Assembly: GCF_016342785.1 (NCBI RefSeq)
Contig: NZ_JAEINH010000005.1
Span: 171,224 to 235,223 of the forward strand
Reading direction: 5' to 3'
DNA: 64,000 nucleotides
Source of the DNA: Sanguibacter suaedae
Lineage (GTDB): Bacteria > Actinomycetota > Actinomycetes > Actinomycetales > Cellulomonadaceae
This document shows, piece after piece, positions 8,142 through 17,172 of this stretch. How positions within the stretch are numbered: the stretch's first letter is position 1; each line of letters starts with the position of its first letter. The position numbers and the translations under genes are program-made. The notes under the pieces were generated by a model. It was given only the letters and a program-made list of their open reading frames with translations, was not told where the DNA came from and did not search any database.

Positions 8142-11100
8142 CTACCTCGGGCAGAACTTGCCGCTCTGCATGTCGAGGAACGGCCACCACCACCACGGCG
8201 GGCGCGGGATGCAGGGCTTCGGCGGGTCCGTCGGAGCGGGCGTCGGCGTCGCGGCGGTCTGCGTCACCGGGACCACCTCGGTGCGGTCGCCGGACGCGTT
8301 GTGCAGGTGCAGGAGAAGGACGTCGGCGACCTCGACCGGAGCCGCCGGCGGCTGGCCCGGCTTCGGACCCTTGCCCTTGCCCTTCCCTCTGCCCTTCCCG
8401 TGCTTCGCGGTCTCGGCCCCACCCTGCGGAGCCACGACCTGCCCGCTGCTCGGGACGGTCCGGTTCACCGTGAGGGTCCCGGGCGTGTCCTGGAAGACGA
8501 CGGTGCCGGTGGTCGTGGGGATGCCCCCACCGAACCAGACGGTCGGCTCGAAGACGTCGAACGTCGCCGCGTCGGTCTGGTCCACCACCACGTCGCTCGG
8601 GTCCTCCACGGCGCCGGGGGCGTAGTAGGACTCGGTGTGCACGGAGTAGCTGATGGTGGTCTCCGTCGAGTCCGCCGTGTAGCCGAGGGCCGCGAGCGAG
8701 ACGGGGAGCACCACGGTGCTCGTGTCGAAGACGTTCGCGTCACGCCCGCCCGGCTGGACGTTGACCGTCTGCAGGTCCACGACCGTGCCCTCGGCGTCGA
8801 CCGTCGCCGCGGCGCTCACGTCGATGTCCGTGAGGCGCGTGACGTACGTCTCGAAGTCGGTCTCGCCGTCTCCGTCGACGTCGATGGAGACGACCGGGTA
8901 CCCGGCCACGCCGAGCGTCGCCGTGTCACCCTCCATCGCGATCCCGAAGGCGAGGACGCCCTGGGAGGGGTCGGCGAGCTGTGGCGCCGTCGACGCCGCA
9001 CCGGCGTACCGAACGTCGAGCCCGGTGAGGGTCTGCCGTGCGGACCCCTCGGGGAACTCCTCGGCGGGGTCCTCGATGCCCAGCTGGAAGGGCGCGAAGA
9101 GCGACATGTACCCCTCTGCCCCCTCCCCCTGGAGGACGCTGCGTCCCTGGAGGACGAGCGGCGCTGTCGTGGCCTTCGCGTCGGCGAACCGGACCTCGCC
9201 CGCGGCGGACATGTCGCTCACCGGCTCGGGCGCGCTGAACACGGCGACCCGGAGCCTCGAGGACTCCCCCGACGTGGGGGTGAGCTCGACGACACCGGAC
9301 GCTGCGGCGACGAACTCCCGCACCAGACCGTCCTGGACGGTCTCCATGGTCGGGTCGATCGTCCGCCGCAGGGCCGCGGGGTCGGCGATCGTCATCGTGA
9401 CCGTCACCTCGGCCGTGCCCCAGGGGGCGAGGCTCACGCTCTCGGTGTCGAGCGTGTACTCGACACCCGGCACCGTGGTGCGGGGCAGGTAGGCGAGCGT
9501 GTAGTCGACCGGCTGGTCGCCGTGGTTGGTCACCTGGAGGGTGCGCTGGGCGGTGACCGCCTCGGCGCCCACCTCGACGACGCCGAACGACGCGGTCACG
9601 AGACCGCCGGCGTCGAGCGTGCGGACGGTGACGGCCGTCGTGACCGCCTGGAAGGCGTCCACGCGTCCCGTGCCCACGCGCAGCGGCCCGTACGGCGTGG
9701 CGTCGTCGCCCTCCACGGTGACGTCGTGGGTCGCGGTGTTCATCACCGCGGCCTTGATGTCGTCGGGCGTCCAGTCCGGGCGTGCCTGGGCGACGAGCGC
9801 CGCGATGCCGGCGACGAGCGGGCTCGCCATCGACGTCCCGCTGCTCGCGTCCTTCCCGGTCCCGGTGCCCGAGTCCACGGAGATGATCGACACGCCGGGG
9901 GCTGCGACGTCGGGCTTGACGATGTCGTCGTAGGACCCGTGCACCCCGCGGGAGGTGAAGCCCGCCGGGGTGTCCACGAGGGCCCCGTCGAACTGCTCGG
10001 AGGCGCCCTTGAGGTCGCTGCGCAGCTCGACCTGGAGGGTCCCGTCGTGCGCCGCGTCGGTGAGGGCCGCGGTCGCGGTCCCGGTGATCTGGAGGCCGGG
10101 GATCGTCGTGCTGCCGGCGATGCCAGACTCGAAGGCATCGAGCTCCGACGTGAGGATCACCCCCGTGGCACCGGCGGCTGCAGCGTTCGCGAAGCGCGTG
10201 CCGGACCCGCAGACGATGTTGTCGTCGTCCCACTCGAGCCAGGCGATCTTGCCCGACAGCAGGGCCGCGTCCTCCTCGTCGAAGGGCTGGCAGCCCTCGA
10301 GGTTGTCGGGCGCGACCGGAGCCGCGACCGTGCCGGACACGGCGAAGTCGCCGGAGTAGTTCACGGAGTACTGGCCCGGGTAGGGCGAGCCCGCCGCGAG
10401 GTCGCCGGGCGCCGTGACGACCATGGCGTCGAGGAGGCTGTGCCCGTTCGACGTGGCGGCCACCGCCAGGGAGCGGCCCGTGTTTCCGGGGCTGCCTCCG
10501 ACGTCGGTGAGGTCACCGGCGTTGCCCGCCGCGATGACGGGCAGCACGCCGTGGTCCATGAGTGCCGCGATCTTCGCGTTGTCGGGGTCGTCCACCACCC
10601 CGTAGTCGCTGCCGAGCGACAGGTTGATGATGTCGATGGGGTTGCCCTCGGCGATGGAGCGGCCCACCCAGTCGATGGCCGCGCCGGTGAGGTCGGTGCT
10701 GCCACCGGCGTCACCGAAGACCTTGAGTGCGTAGAGGCCCGCGTCGGGGGCGGCGCCCGGCCCGAGGTCGAAGGCGTCGAGGTCGCCGCGCGTGAGGGTC
10801 GTGTAGTCACCCTCGAACGTCTCGCCCTCGGTGTCGATGCCGTACCCGAGCGTGGTGCCCGCCACGTGGGAGCCGTGGCCGCCACCTTCGCCGTCGACGG
10901 GGTTCGCGTCCGGTGCGGGCACCGGGTCGTACGCCGGCGACCTGGGGTCGGCGTTGTACGTGGGGCCTGCGAAGTCGTACCCGCCGAGATACTTCTCGGG
11001 GTCGTACCAGCCCTCCTGCGGGGCGTCCGTGGACGCCACCGCGGCGGCGTACGCCTCGGCCGTCCCGGGGCCGCCGAACCCGGCGTGGGTGTAGTCGACA

Positions 11101-11711
11101 CCGGTGTCGATGACGGCGACCGTGACACCGTCGCCGGTCTGCCCGGTCTGCGTCCACGTGTCGATGGTCTGGACGAGGTCGGCCGAGTTCGCGTTCTGCG
11201 GGTCGGCGGCCTGCGGCTCCGGGATGCTGCGCGGCACGATGAGGCTGATCCGCACCACGTCGGTCTCGTCCGCGAGGTCGCGGATCGCGTCGGCGTCGGC
11301 GGCGAGCGCGACGCCCGGGACGCTGTACTCGGAGACGTAGAGGACCTCGGCCTGCGGGTCGTCGGCGAGGACCGTGTCCTCGATGGTGGCGGCCGTGTCG
11401 GCGATCTCGGCGGCACGCTCGATCCCCGCGTCGGACTGTCCCTGGGACTGGCTGCGCTGGGTGGCCTTGGCCTTCTGGTCGGCGTCGAGCGCGCTCTCCC
11501 CGGAGGTCTGGACGAAGACCGACACGCGGCCCTCGAGGTCGGCGATCCTCGGCGAGAGGACGGCGGAGCGGTCCGGTGCCGCGTCGATCTCGAAGCCGGT
11601 CACCTCGTCGTCCGCGGGTTCTGCGACCGCCGGGAGCCCCGAGGCCGCGAGAGCGGCCGCCAACGTCGCTGACAGGACGGCGGTGGTGCGCATGGTCTTC
11701 CGTGAACGCAT
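8142..11711 (-). CDS. Secreted S8 subtilisin-family serine protease with PA domain, 1189 aa
   Basis: This is an extracellular subtilase that probably degrades proteins outside the cell. A signal peptide is visible (MRSRK basic start, Ala-rich core, likely cleavage after AVA near residue 30). An inhibitor_I9-like propeptide region follows. The catalytic triad is Asp in AVIDTGVDYTH (about 200), His in GGHGSHVAGT (about 277) and Ser in SSGTSMASPL (about 625). A protease-associated insert (about 480-560, with AAAAGATGVIL) lies between His and Ser. The last ~500 residues are beta-rich Fn3-like segments. The C-terminus is odd: Lys/Gly repeats, a Pro-rich stretch, then PPWWWWPFLDM and two Cys; there is no LPXTG sorting signal. 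An aagggg stretch precedes the ATG at 11711. Confidence 0.92.
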   Translation of the reverse strand: MRSRKTMRTTAVLSATLAAALAASGLPAVAEPADDEVTGFEIDAAPDRSAVLSPRIADLEGRVSVFVQTSGESALDADQKAKATQRSQSQGQSDAGIERAAEIADTAATIEDTVLADDPQAEVLYVSEYSVPGVALAADADAIRDLADETDVVRISLIVPRSIPEPQAADPQNANSADLVQTIDTWTQTGQTGDGVTVAVIDTGVDYTHAGFGGPGTAEAYAAAVASTDAPQEGWYDPEKYLGGYDFAGPTYNADPRSPAYDPVPAPDANPVDGEGGGHGSHVAGTTLGYGIDTEGETFEGDYTTLTRGDLDAFDLGPGAAPDAGLYALKVFGDAGGSTDLTGAAIDWVGRSIAEGNPIDIINLSLGSDYGVVDDPDNAKIAALMDHGVLPVIAAGNAGDLTDVGGSPGNTGRSLAVAATSNGHSLLDAMVVTAPGDLAAGSPYPGQYSVNYSGDFAVSGTVAAPVAPDNLEGCQPFDEEDAALLSGKIAWLEWDDDNIVCGSGTRFANAAAAGATGVILTSELDAFESGIAGSTTIPGLQITGTATAALTDAAHDGTLQVELRSDLKGASEQFDGALVDTPAGFTSRGVHGSYDDIVKPDVAAPGVSIISVDSGTGTGKDASSGTSMASPLVAGIAALVAQARPDWTPDDIKAAVMNTATHDVTVEGDDATPYGPLRVGTGRVDAFQAVTTAVTVRTLDAGGLVTASFGVVEVGAEAVTAQRTLQVTNHGDQPVDYTLAYLPRTTVPGVEYTLDTESVSLAPWGTAEVTVTMTIADPAALRRTIDPTMETVQDGLVREFVAAASGVVELTPTSGESSRLRVAVFSAPEPVSDMSAAGEVRFADAKATTAPLVLQGRSVLQGEGAEGYMSLFAPFQLGIEDPAEEFPEGSARQTLTGLDVRYAGAASTAPQLADPSQGVLAFGIAMEGDTATLGVAGYPVVSIDVDGDGETDFETYVTRLTDIDVSAAATVDAEGTVVDLQTVNVQPGGRDANVFDTSTVVLPVSLAALGYTADSTETTISYSVHTESYYAPGAVEDPSDVVVDQTDAATFDVFEPTVWFGGGIPTTTGTVVFQDTPGTLTVNRTVPSSGQVVAPQGGAETAKHGKGRGKGKGKGPKPGQPPAAPVEVADVLLLHLHNASGDRTEVVPVTQTAATPTPAPTDPPKPCIPRPPWWWWPFLDMQSGKFCPR

Positions 11712-11862
11712 TGGATCCCCTTTTCCAGATGCTCAGGTGACGACCGCGCTCCGACGTGTGACGCGGAGCACGTTGGAGAGAGAATAGGTCGAATCTGGGC
11801 AGAGGGGAACGATCTCGACCTTCTCAGCGCGCCGCCACCGGTCGTCGACCGGTCCGTGCGCG

Positions 11863-12696
11863 TCAGCGATCCGTGGCTGACGTGCCTCTGACCTCGTCGA
11901 GGACCGCGTCGGTGAGCACGGGCCACACCTCCGCGGACCATGGTCCGAAGTCGCGGTCGGTGAGCGCCACGCACGCGACCCGGGCCTCGGGGTCGACCCA
12001 CAGGAAGGTGCCGGCCTGGCCGAAGTGTCCGAAGGTCCGCGGGGAGCTCGTGGCCCCCGTCCAGTGGGGCGACTTGTGCGCACGGATCTCGAAGCCCAGG
12101 CCCCAGTCGTTGGGGTTCTGGCGGCCGAAGCCGGGCAGCACCCCGTCGACGCCCGGGTACGCGACGGTGGTGGCCTCGGCGAGCGTCGTGGGGTGCAGGA
12201 GGGTGGGCGCCTGGAGCTCGCGGGCGAAGCGCACGAGGTCCGCGACGCTGCCACGGGCGTCGGCGGCGGCCGACCCCTCGAACGACGCGTCCTCCATGCC
12301 GAGGGGTACGAGCACGGCGTCGCGGAGGTAGTCGGGGAACGCGATGCCGGACCGTTCAGTGACAGTCTCCGCGAGGACCTCGTACCCGGTGTTGGAGTAG
12401 ATGCGTCGGATCCCCGGCTCGGCGCGACGGGTGCGCTCGGTGAAGTCGTAGCCGCCCGTGTGGGCGAGGAGGTGCCGCACGGTGGAGCCCTCGAGGCCCG
12501 CGGGGTCGTCGAGCCCGAGCGCCCCCTCCTCGACGGCGACGAGCACCGCGGTCGCTGTGAGGAGCTTGGTGACGGACGCCAGGCGGTACACCCGGTGCTG
12601 GTCGCCCCGGCTGCCGAGGATCTCGCCGTCGGCGGAGACCACCGCCACCGAGACGTTGTCGACGGGCCAGGAGTCCACGAGTTCGAGGCTGCGCAT
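11863..12696 (-). CDS. Serine hydrolase, class C beta-lactamase fold, 277 aa
   Basis: This protein belongs to the beta-lactamase/penicillin-binding family (pfam Beta-lactamase, class C type). The nucleophile motif is SVTK (residues 41-44) and the second motif is YSN (about 100-102) within IYSNTGY, followed by the expected LAETV helix. No signal peptide is seen, so it is probably a cytoplasmic esterase or peptidase-like hydrolase and not a resistance enzyme. At 277 aa it is shorter than AmpC-type enzymes. It lies 38 bp downstream of the DapA-like gene on the same strand and may be the last gene of that transcription unit. The substrate is unknown. Confidence 0.85.
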   Translation of the reverse strand: MRSLELVDSWPVDNVSVAVVSADGEILGSRGDQHRVYRLASVTKLLTATAVLVAVEEGALGLDDPAGLEGSTVRHLLAHTGGYDFTERTRRAEPGIRRIYSNTGYEVLAETVTERSGIAFPDYLRDAVLVPLGMEDASFEGSAAADARGSVADLVRFARELQAPTLLHPTTLAEATTVAYPGVDGVLPGFGRQNPNDWGLGFEIRAHKSPHWTGATSSPRTFGHFGQAGTFLWVDPEARVACVALTDRDFGPWSAEVWPVLTDAVLDEVRGTSATDR

Positions 12697-12734
12697 GCCT
12701 CGACCCTAGAACACCCGGGACCGACGGGCGCCCG

Positions 12735-13751
12735 TCAGCCGGCGTGCCTGCCGGGGGTGGCGACAGGTGCTCCGTCGCCGGCCGGCGCGTCGTCGTCCTC
12801 GTCGGGGAGGGTCACCGGGGTCCGCTGACGCTTGGGGCGGGGCGGGGCGGGCACGTCGATGCCGTCGAGCGCGAGACGCACGAGCGCCCGGGCGTCGTCG
12901 GGCAGCGGCAGGAGGGGCTTGGGCAGGTGCCCGACGTCCGAGCCGAGGAGCTGGGCGACGGCGTGCACCGTGCGGATCCCGCCGTACTGGCGGGCGATGA
13001 CGGACAGGGGCGTGAGCTGGCGCTGGAGGCTGCGCGCCTCGAGGGCGCGGTCCCCCGCCGCGGCCTGGGCGATGGCGACGCACACGGTGGGCAGCACGCC
13101 GGCGAGGCCGGAGTGCCACGTGGATGCGCCGGCCATGAGGATCTGCGCACCGAGGCCGTCCCCGCTGAACCCCCAGTCGAGCCGCTTGGCGGTGCGCTGC
13201 GGGAGCTCGGCCCCGATCCGCGCCATGCGTTCCTTGATGTCCGTCGCGTTGGCAGCGCTGTCCTTGAACCCGGCGACCCCGGAGAGCCTGCCGAGCCGCG
13301 CGAGCTCCTTGACGCCGAACCGGTGACCGGTCGTGGCCGGGTTGTTGTAGACCCAGATGGGGATGTTCGCCGCCGACGACGCGTCCCGGTAGAGGCCGTA
13401 GATCTCGTCGGCCTGGAGCGGCTGGTAGGACATGGGCTGCAGGAGGGCGCCGCTGGCCCCGACGGCCTCCGCCTCGGCGATGTTCGCGAGGACCTCGGCG
13501 GTGCTCAGCGCTCCCACGCCCACGATGACGGGGACCCGCCCGGCGGCGACCTCGACGGCGCTGCGGGCGATCCTCTTGCGCGTGGAGCGGGGCATGTAGG
13601 CGAAGCCCCCCGTGCTGCCCAGCACACCGACGGCGTTGGCGCCAGCGGTGACCGCGGCGTCGACCAGCTGTTCGAACGAACGGGTCAGCAACCGCCCGTC
13701 CTCCCCACGCGGGGTCAGCGGGTACGCGACGAGGGGACCGATCGGAGGCAT
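12735..13751 (-). CDS. Dihydrodipicolinate synthase (DapA)-family aldolase/lyase, 338 aa
   Basis: This is a TIM-barrel class I aldolase of the DapA/N-acetylneuraminate lyase superfamily. The conserved catalytic elements are VYNNP (about residue 135) and the Schiff-base Lys in GFKDSA (about 163). It probably is not the biosynthetic DapA: the N-terminus PLTPRGEDGRL and the overall sequence fit the broader 'dihydrodipicolinate synthase family', whose members act on various 2-oxo acids. A ~45-residue basic, Pro- and Asp-rich C-terminal tail is appended. It begins 52 bp after the dnaE2 stop on the same strand, so it may be read through from the SOS cassette, but no functional link is known. Confidence 0.87.
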   Translation of the reverse strand: MPPIGPLVAYPLTPRGEDGRLLTRSFEQLVDAAVTAGANAVGVLGSTGGFAYMPRSTRKRIARSAVEVAAGRVPVIVGVGALSTAEVLANIAEAEAVGASGALLQPMSYQPLQADEIYGLYRDASSAANIPIWVYNNPATTGHRFGVKELARLGRLSGVAGFKDSAANATDIKERMARIGAELPQRTAKRLDWGFSGDGLGAQILMAGASTWHSGLAGVLPTVCVAIAQAAAGDRALEARSLQRQLTPLSVIARQYGGIRTVHAVAQLLGSDVGHLPKPLLPLPDDARALVRLALDGIDVPAPPRPKRQRTPVTLPDEDDDAPAGDGAPVATPGRHAG

Positions 13752-13803
13752 CAGTTCAGAGTAGCCATGCGTCGGACGTTTGGGTGGTTGAAATCTCCGC
13801 GAG

Positions 13804-16800
13804 TCAGCGAAAGTCCCGTGAAGATGTGCCGACCTGCAGGGACAACGGTGCGAGGTGCTCGGCGACGAGGTTGGTCACGCCGTCGGCACGCTCCACGCGC
13901 CCTCGGACGACGAGCGCCGCGGACGTCCGTGCGACGCGGCGGAACCGGCTCCACAGCCCGGGCGAGCAGACGACGTTGAGCAGCCCCGTCTCGTCCTCGA
14001 GGGAGAGGAACGTCACACCGCGCGCGGTGCCGGGTCGTTGCCGGTGGGTGACCACCCCGGCCACCGCGACCCGGCGGCCCGCCTCGTGCGCGAACGTCTC
14101 GATGACCGTGAGCACGCCCGCGTCCACGAGCCCGGGGCGCACGTGCTCCGTGGGGTAGGACTCCGTGGAGACCGACGTGGCCCACACGTCGGCGACGTCC
14201 GTCTCGAGCGCCGTCATGCCGGGCAGGGTGGGCGCCGTGACACCGACCGAGACGCCCGGCAGGGTCCCCGGGGTCTCCTGCGCGAGCGCACCCGCGGCCC
14301 ACAGGGCTTCCCGCCGGTCGACGCCCAGGCCCTCGAGGGCGCCGGCCGTGGCGAGGGCCTCGAGCTGCGCGGTGCTCAGCCGGACCCGCCGGGCGAGATC
14401 CCGCAGGTCGACGAACGGGCCGCCCGCGGCCCTCGCGTCGACGAGCGCCTGCGCCACGTCCTCGCTCACGGTCCGCACCGACGCGAGCCCCATCCGCACG
14501 GCGAGCCGTCGCTCCCCCGCGCCCGGCCCCCGCGCACCCCGGTCCCTGGCCCCCGTCCTGCCGGTCGCGTCGCCGTCGGAGGCGTCGTCGCCTCCGACCC
14601 ACTCGGCGCCGGCCTGCACCCCGGAGGCGAGGACGTCCGGGCGGAGCACGTCGATGCCGTGCCGGCGGGCGTCGGCGACGAGGGACTGCGGCGAGTAGAA
14701 GCCCATGGGCTGCGCGGCGAGGAGCCCTGCGTAGAACTCCGCGGGATGGTGGGCCTTGAGCCACGCGCTCGCGTAGACGAGGAACGCGAAGGAGTAGGCG
14801 TGGGACTCGGGGAACCCGAAGTCGGCGAAGGCCTTGAGCTTGTCGAAGATCTGCTCCCCGGTGCTCCGGTCGATGCCGTTGGCCGCCATGCCCTGGAGCA
14901 GCCGCGAGCGCAGCGCCTCCATGCGTTCGGTGGACCGTTTGGACCCCATGGCACGGCGGAGCCGGTCGGCCTCGGCAGGGGTGAAGTCGGCGACGTCCAT
15001 GGCCATCTGCATGAGCTGTTCCTGGAAGAGGGGGACGCCGAGGGTCTTGGACAGCGAGGGTTCGAGGAGGGGATGGAGGTAGGTGACCTTCTCGCGGCCG
15101 CGGGCGCGGTTGATGTAGGGGTGGACGGAGTTGCCCTGGATGGGGCCGGGGCGGATGAGGGCGACCTCGATGACGATGTCGTAGAAGCGTCGGGGCTGCA
15201 GGCGGGGCAGGGTGGACATCTGGGCGCGGGACTCCACCTGGAACACGCCGACGGTGTCGGCGGCGCACAGCAGGTCGTAGACGGCGGGGTCGTCCTGCGG
15301 GAGGCCGTGGAGGGTGAGGTGGACACCCTCGAGCTCGGCGACGAGGTCGAAGCCGATGCGCAGGGCGGTGAGCATCCCGAGGCCAAGGAGGTCGAACTTC
15401 ACGAGGCCGGCGTCGGCGCAGTCCTCCTTGTCCCACTGGAGGACGGTGCGCCCGGGGGTGCGCGCCCACTCGACGGGGCACACCTCGATGACGGGGCGGT
15501 CGCACATGACCATGCCGCCGGAGTGGATGCCGAGGTGGCGGGGCAGGCGCAGGAGGCGTTCGGCGAGGTCGACGACGGTGTCGGGGATGCCGTCGACGTC
15601 GCTCGAGGGGGTGGGGGCCTCGGGCCACAGGCCCTCGCGGGTGGCGTGGCGCTCCGCGCGGGCGGTGCGCGGGGTCTGCGGGCGGTCCGGGGCACGCGTG
15701 GGCACGGGCTCGGGCGTCGCGGGGGCGGGCGCGCGCAGGGAGCCCCACCGTTCGATGCGTTTGCTCCAGGCGTCCTGCTGCCCGGCGTCGTAGCCGAGGG
15801 CGCGGGCGGCGTCGCGCACGGCGGACCGTGGCCGGTAGGTGATGACGTTGGCGACCTGGGCGGCGTGGGTGCGGCCGAACTTCTCGTAGAGGTGCTGGAT
15901 GACCTCCTCGCGGCGGGCGGACTCGATGTCGACGTCGATGTCGGGGGGGCCGTCGCGCTCGGGGGCGAGGAACCTCTCGAAGAGCAGACCGTGGGCGACG
16001 GCGTCGACGGCGGTGACGCCCAGGGCGTAGCAGACGGCGGAGTTCGCGGCGGAGCCCCGACCCTGGGCGAGGATGCCCCGGACGCGGCAGAGCTCGACGA
16101 GGTCGTAGACGATGAGGAAGTACCCGGGGAAGCCGAGCTCCTCGATGACGCGCAGCTCGTGGTCGATCTGGGCGTGGGCGCCGGGCACGCGCTCGGCGTC
16201 GCGGGGGCCGTACCGGTCGAGGGCGCCGCGTCGGACGAGCTCGCGCAGCCACGTGGCCTCGGTGTGCCCGGGCGGCACGGGGTACGGGGGGAGGTTGGGG
16301 GCGACCAGCGACAGGTCGAACGCGCACTCGGCGCCGAGCGCGGCGGCGGTGGCGACGGCGTGGGGGTGGCGGCTGTGGCGGGCGAGCATCTCGGTGGCGG
16401 ACCGCAGGTGGGCGGTGGGTCCGGCGGGCAGCCACCCGTCCATGTCGTCGAGGGAGGAGCGTGCCCGGACGGCGGCGAGGGTGGCCGCGAGGTCGGCGTC
16501 GCGGGGGTGGGCGTAGTGGGCGGCGGTCGTGGCGACGAGGGGCAGGCGGGCGGAGCGTGCGAGGTCGGCGAGGAGGTCGTTGCGCTCGGTGTCGAGGGGC
16601 GCACCGGAGTCGGTGATCTCGACGGCGACGTTGTCGTGGCCGAAGGTGGCGACGAGGCGGTCGAGCTCGCGTCGGGCGGCGGCGACGTCCCACCCGTGGG
16701 GCGCGCCCTCGAGCGCCTGGCGCACGGCGCCCTTGCGGCACCCGGTGAGGACGAGCCACTCCCCCGCGGCCTGCTCGCCGAGCCGGTCGAGCTCGTACCG

Positions 16801-17172
16801 GGCGGCGCCCTTGCGGCCGGCGTCCAGGTGGGCGGTGGCGATGGCGCTGGAGAGCCTGCGGTACCCCTCGGGGCCGCGGGCGAGGACGAGGAGGTGGGTG
16901 GACCGCGGGTCGGGGACGCCCGTGGGTGCGTCGAGGGTGCCGTCGGCCGTGGGCAGGTGGAGCTCCGCCCCGAAGACGGTGGCGAGCCCGAGGTCACGGG
17001 CGGCCTGGGCGAACCGGACCACCCCGTAGAGGCCGTCGTGGTCGGTGAGGGCGAGCGCGGACAGCCCGAGGCGCGCGGCCTCGGCGGCCATGTCCTCGGG
17101 CTGGGTGGCGCCGTCGAGGAAGCTGAACGCGGAGTGGGCGTGGAGCTCGGCGTACGCGGGGCCGTCAGTCAT
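13804..17172 (-). CDS. dnaE2: Error-prone DNA polymerase DnaE2 (ImuC), 1122 aa
   Basis: This is the C-family translesion polymerase of the SOS mutasome. The N-terminal PHP domain begins YAELHAHSAFSFLDGA and contains the ALTDHDGLYG motif. The polymerase catalytic acidic residues are in PDIDVDIES (about residue 425). A C-terminal helix-hairpin-helix and an OB-fold (GVVTHRQRPGTARGVTFLSLED) are visible. The length suits DnaE2, shorter than replicative DnaE1. I chose the ATG at 17172 because the protein begins there with the PHP domain; it overlaps the imuB stop by 8 nt, suggesting coupling. An Arg/Ala/Pro-rich insert near residues 480-520 varies in this family. Expression is probably controlled by the LexA box before imuA. 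Confidence 0.96.
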   Translation of the reverse strand: MTDGPAYAELHAHSAFSFLDGATQPEDMAAEAARLGLSALALTDHDGLYGVVRFAQAARDLGLATVFGAELHLPTADGTLDAPTGVPDPRSTHLLVLARGPEGYRRLSSAIATAHLDAGRKGAARYELDRLGEQAAGEWLVLTGCRKGAVRQALEGAPHGWDVAAARRELDRLVATFGHDNVAVEITDSGAPLDTERNDLLADLARSARLPLVATTAAHYAHPRDADLAATLAAVRARSSLDDMDGWLPAGPTAHLRSATEMLARHSRHPHAVATAAALGAECAFDLSLVAPNLPPYPVPPGHTEATWLRELVRRGALDRYGPRDAERVPGAHAQIDHELRVIEELGFPGYFLIVYDLVELCRVRGILAQGRGSAANSAVCYALGVTAVDAVAHGLLFERFLAPERDGPPDIDVDIESARREEVIQHLYEKFGRTHAAQVANVITYRPRSAVRDAARALGYDAGQQDAWSKRIERWGSLRAPAPATPEPVPTRAPDRPQTPRTARAERHATREGLWPEAPTPSSDVDGIPDTVVDLAERLLRLPRHLGIHSGGMVMCDRPVIEVCPVEWARTPGRTVLQWDKEDCADAGLVKFDLLGLGMLTALRIGFDLVAELEGVHLTLHGLPQDDPAVYDLLCAADTVGVFQVESRAQMSTLPRLQPRRFYDIVIEVALIRPGPIQGNSVHPYINRARGREKVTYLHPLLEPSLSKTLGVPLFQEQLMQMAMDVADFTPAEADRLRRAMGSKRSTERMEALRSRLLQGMAANGIDRSTGEQIFDKLKAFADFGFPESHAYSFAFLVYASAWLKAHHPAEFYAGLLAAQPMGFYSPQSLVADARRHGIDVLRPDVLASGVQAGAEWVGGDDASDGDATGRTGARDRGARGPGAGERRLAVRMGLASVRTVSEDVAQALVDARAAGGPFVDLRDLARRVRLSTAQLEALATAGALEGLGVDRREALWAAGALAQETPGTLPGVSVGVTAPTLPGMTALETDVADVWATSVSTESYPTEHVRPGLVDAGVLTVIETFAHEAGRRVAVAGVVTHRQRPGTARGVTFLSLEDETGLLNVVCSPGLWSRFRRVARTSAALVVRGRVERADGVTNLVAEHLAPLSLQVGTSSRDFR

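Noticed and set aside
13671-13684. GTTCGAACGAAC motif resembling an SOS box
   Set aside because: It lies inside the DapA-like coding sequence and lacks the TCGAAC-N4-GTTCGA spacing.
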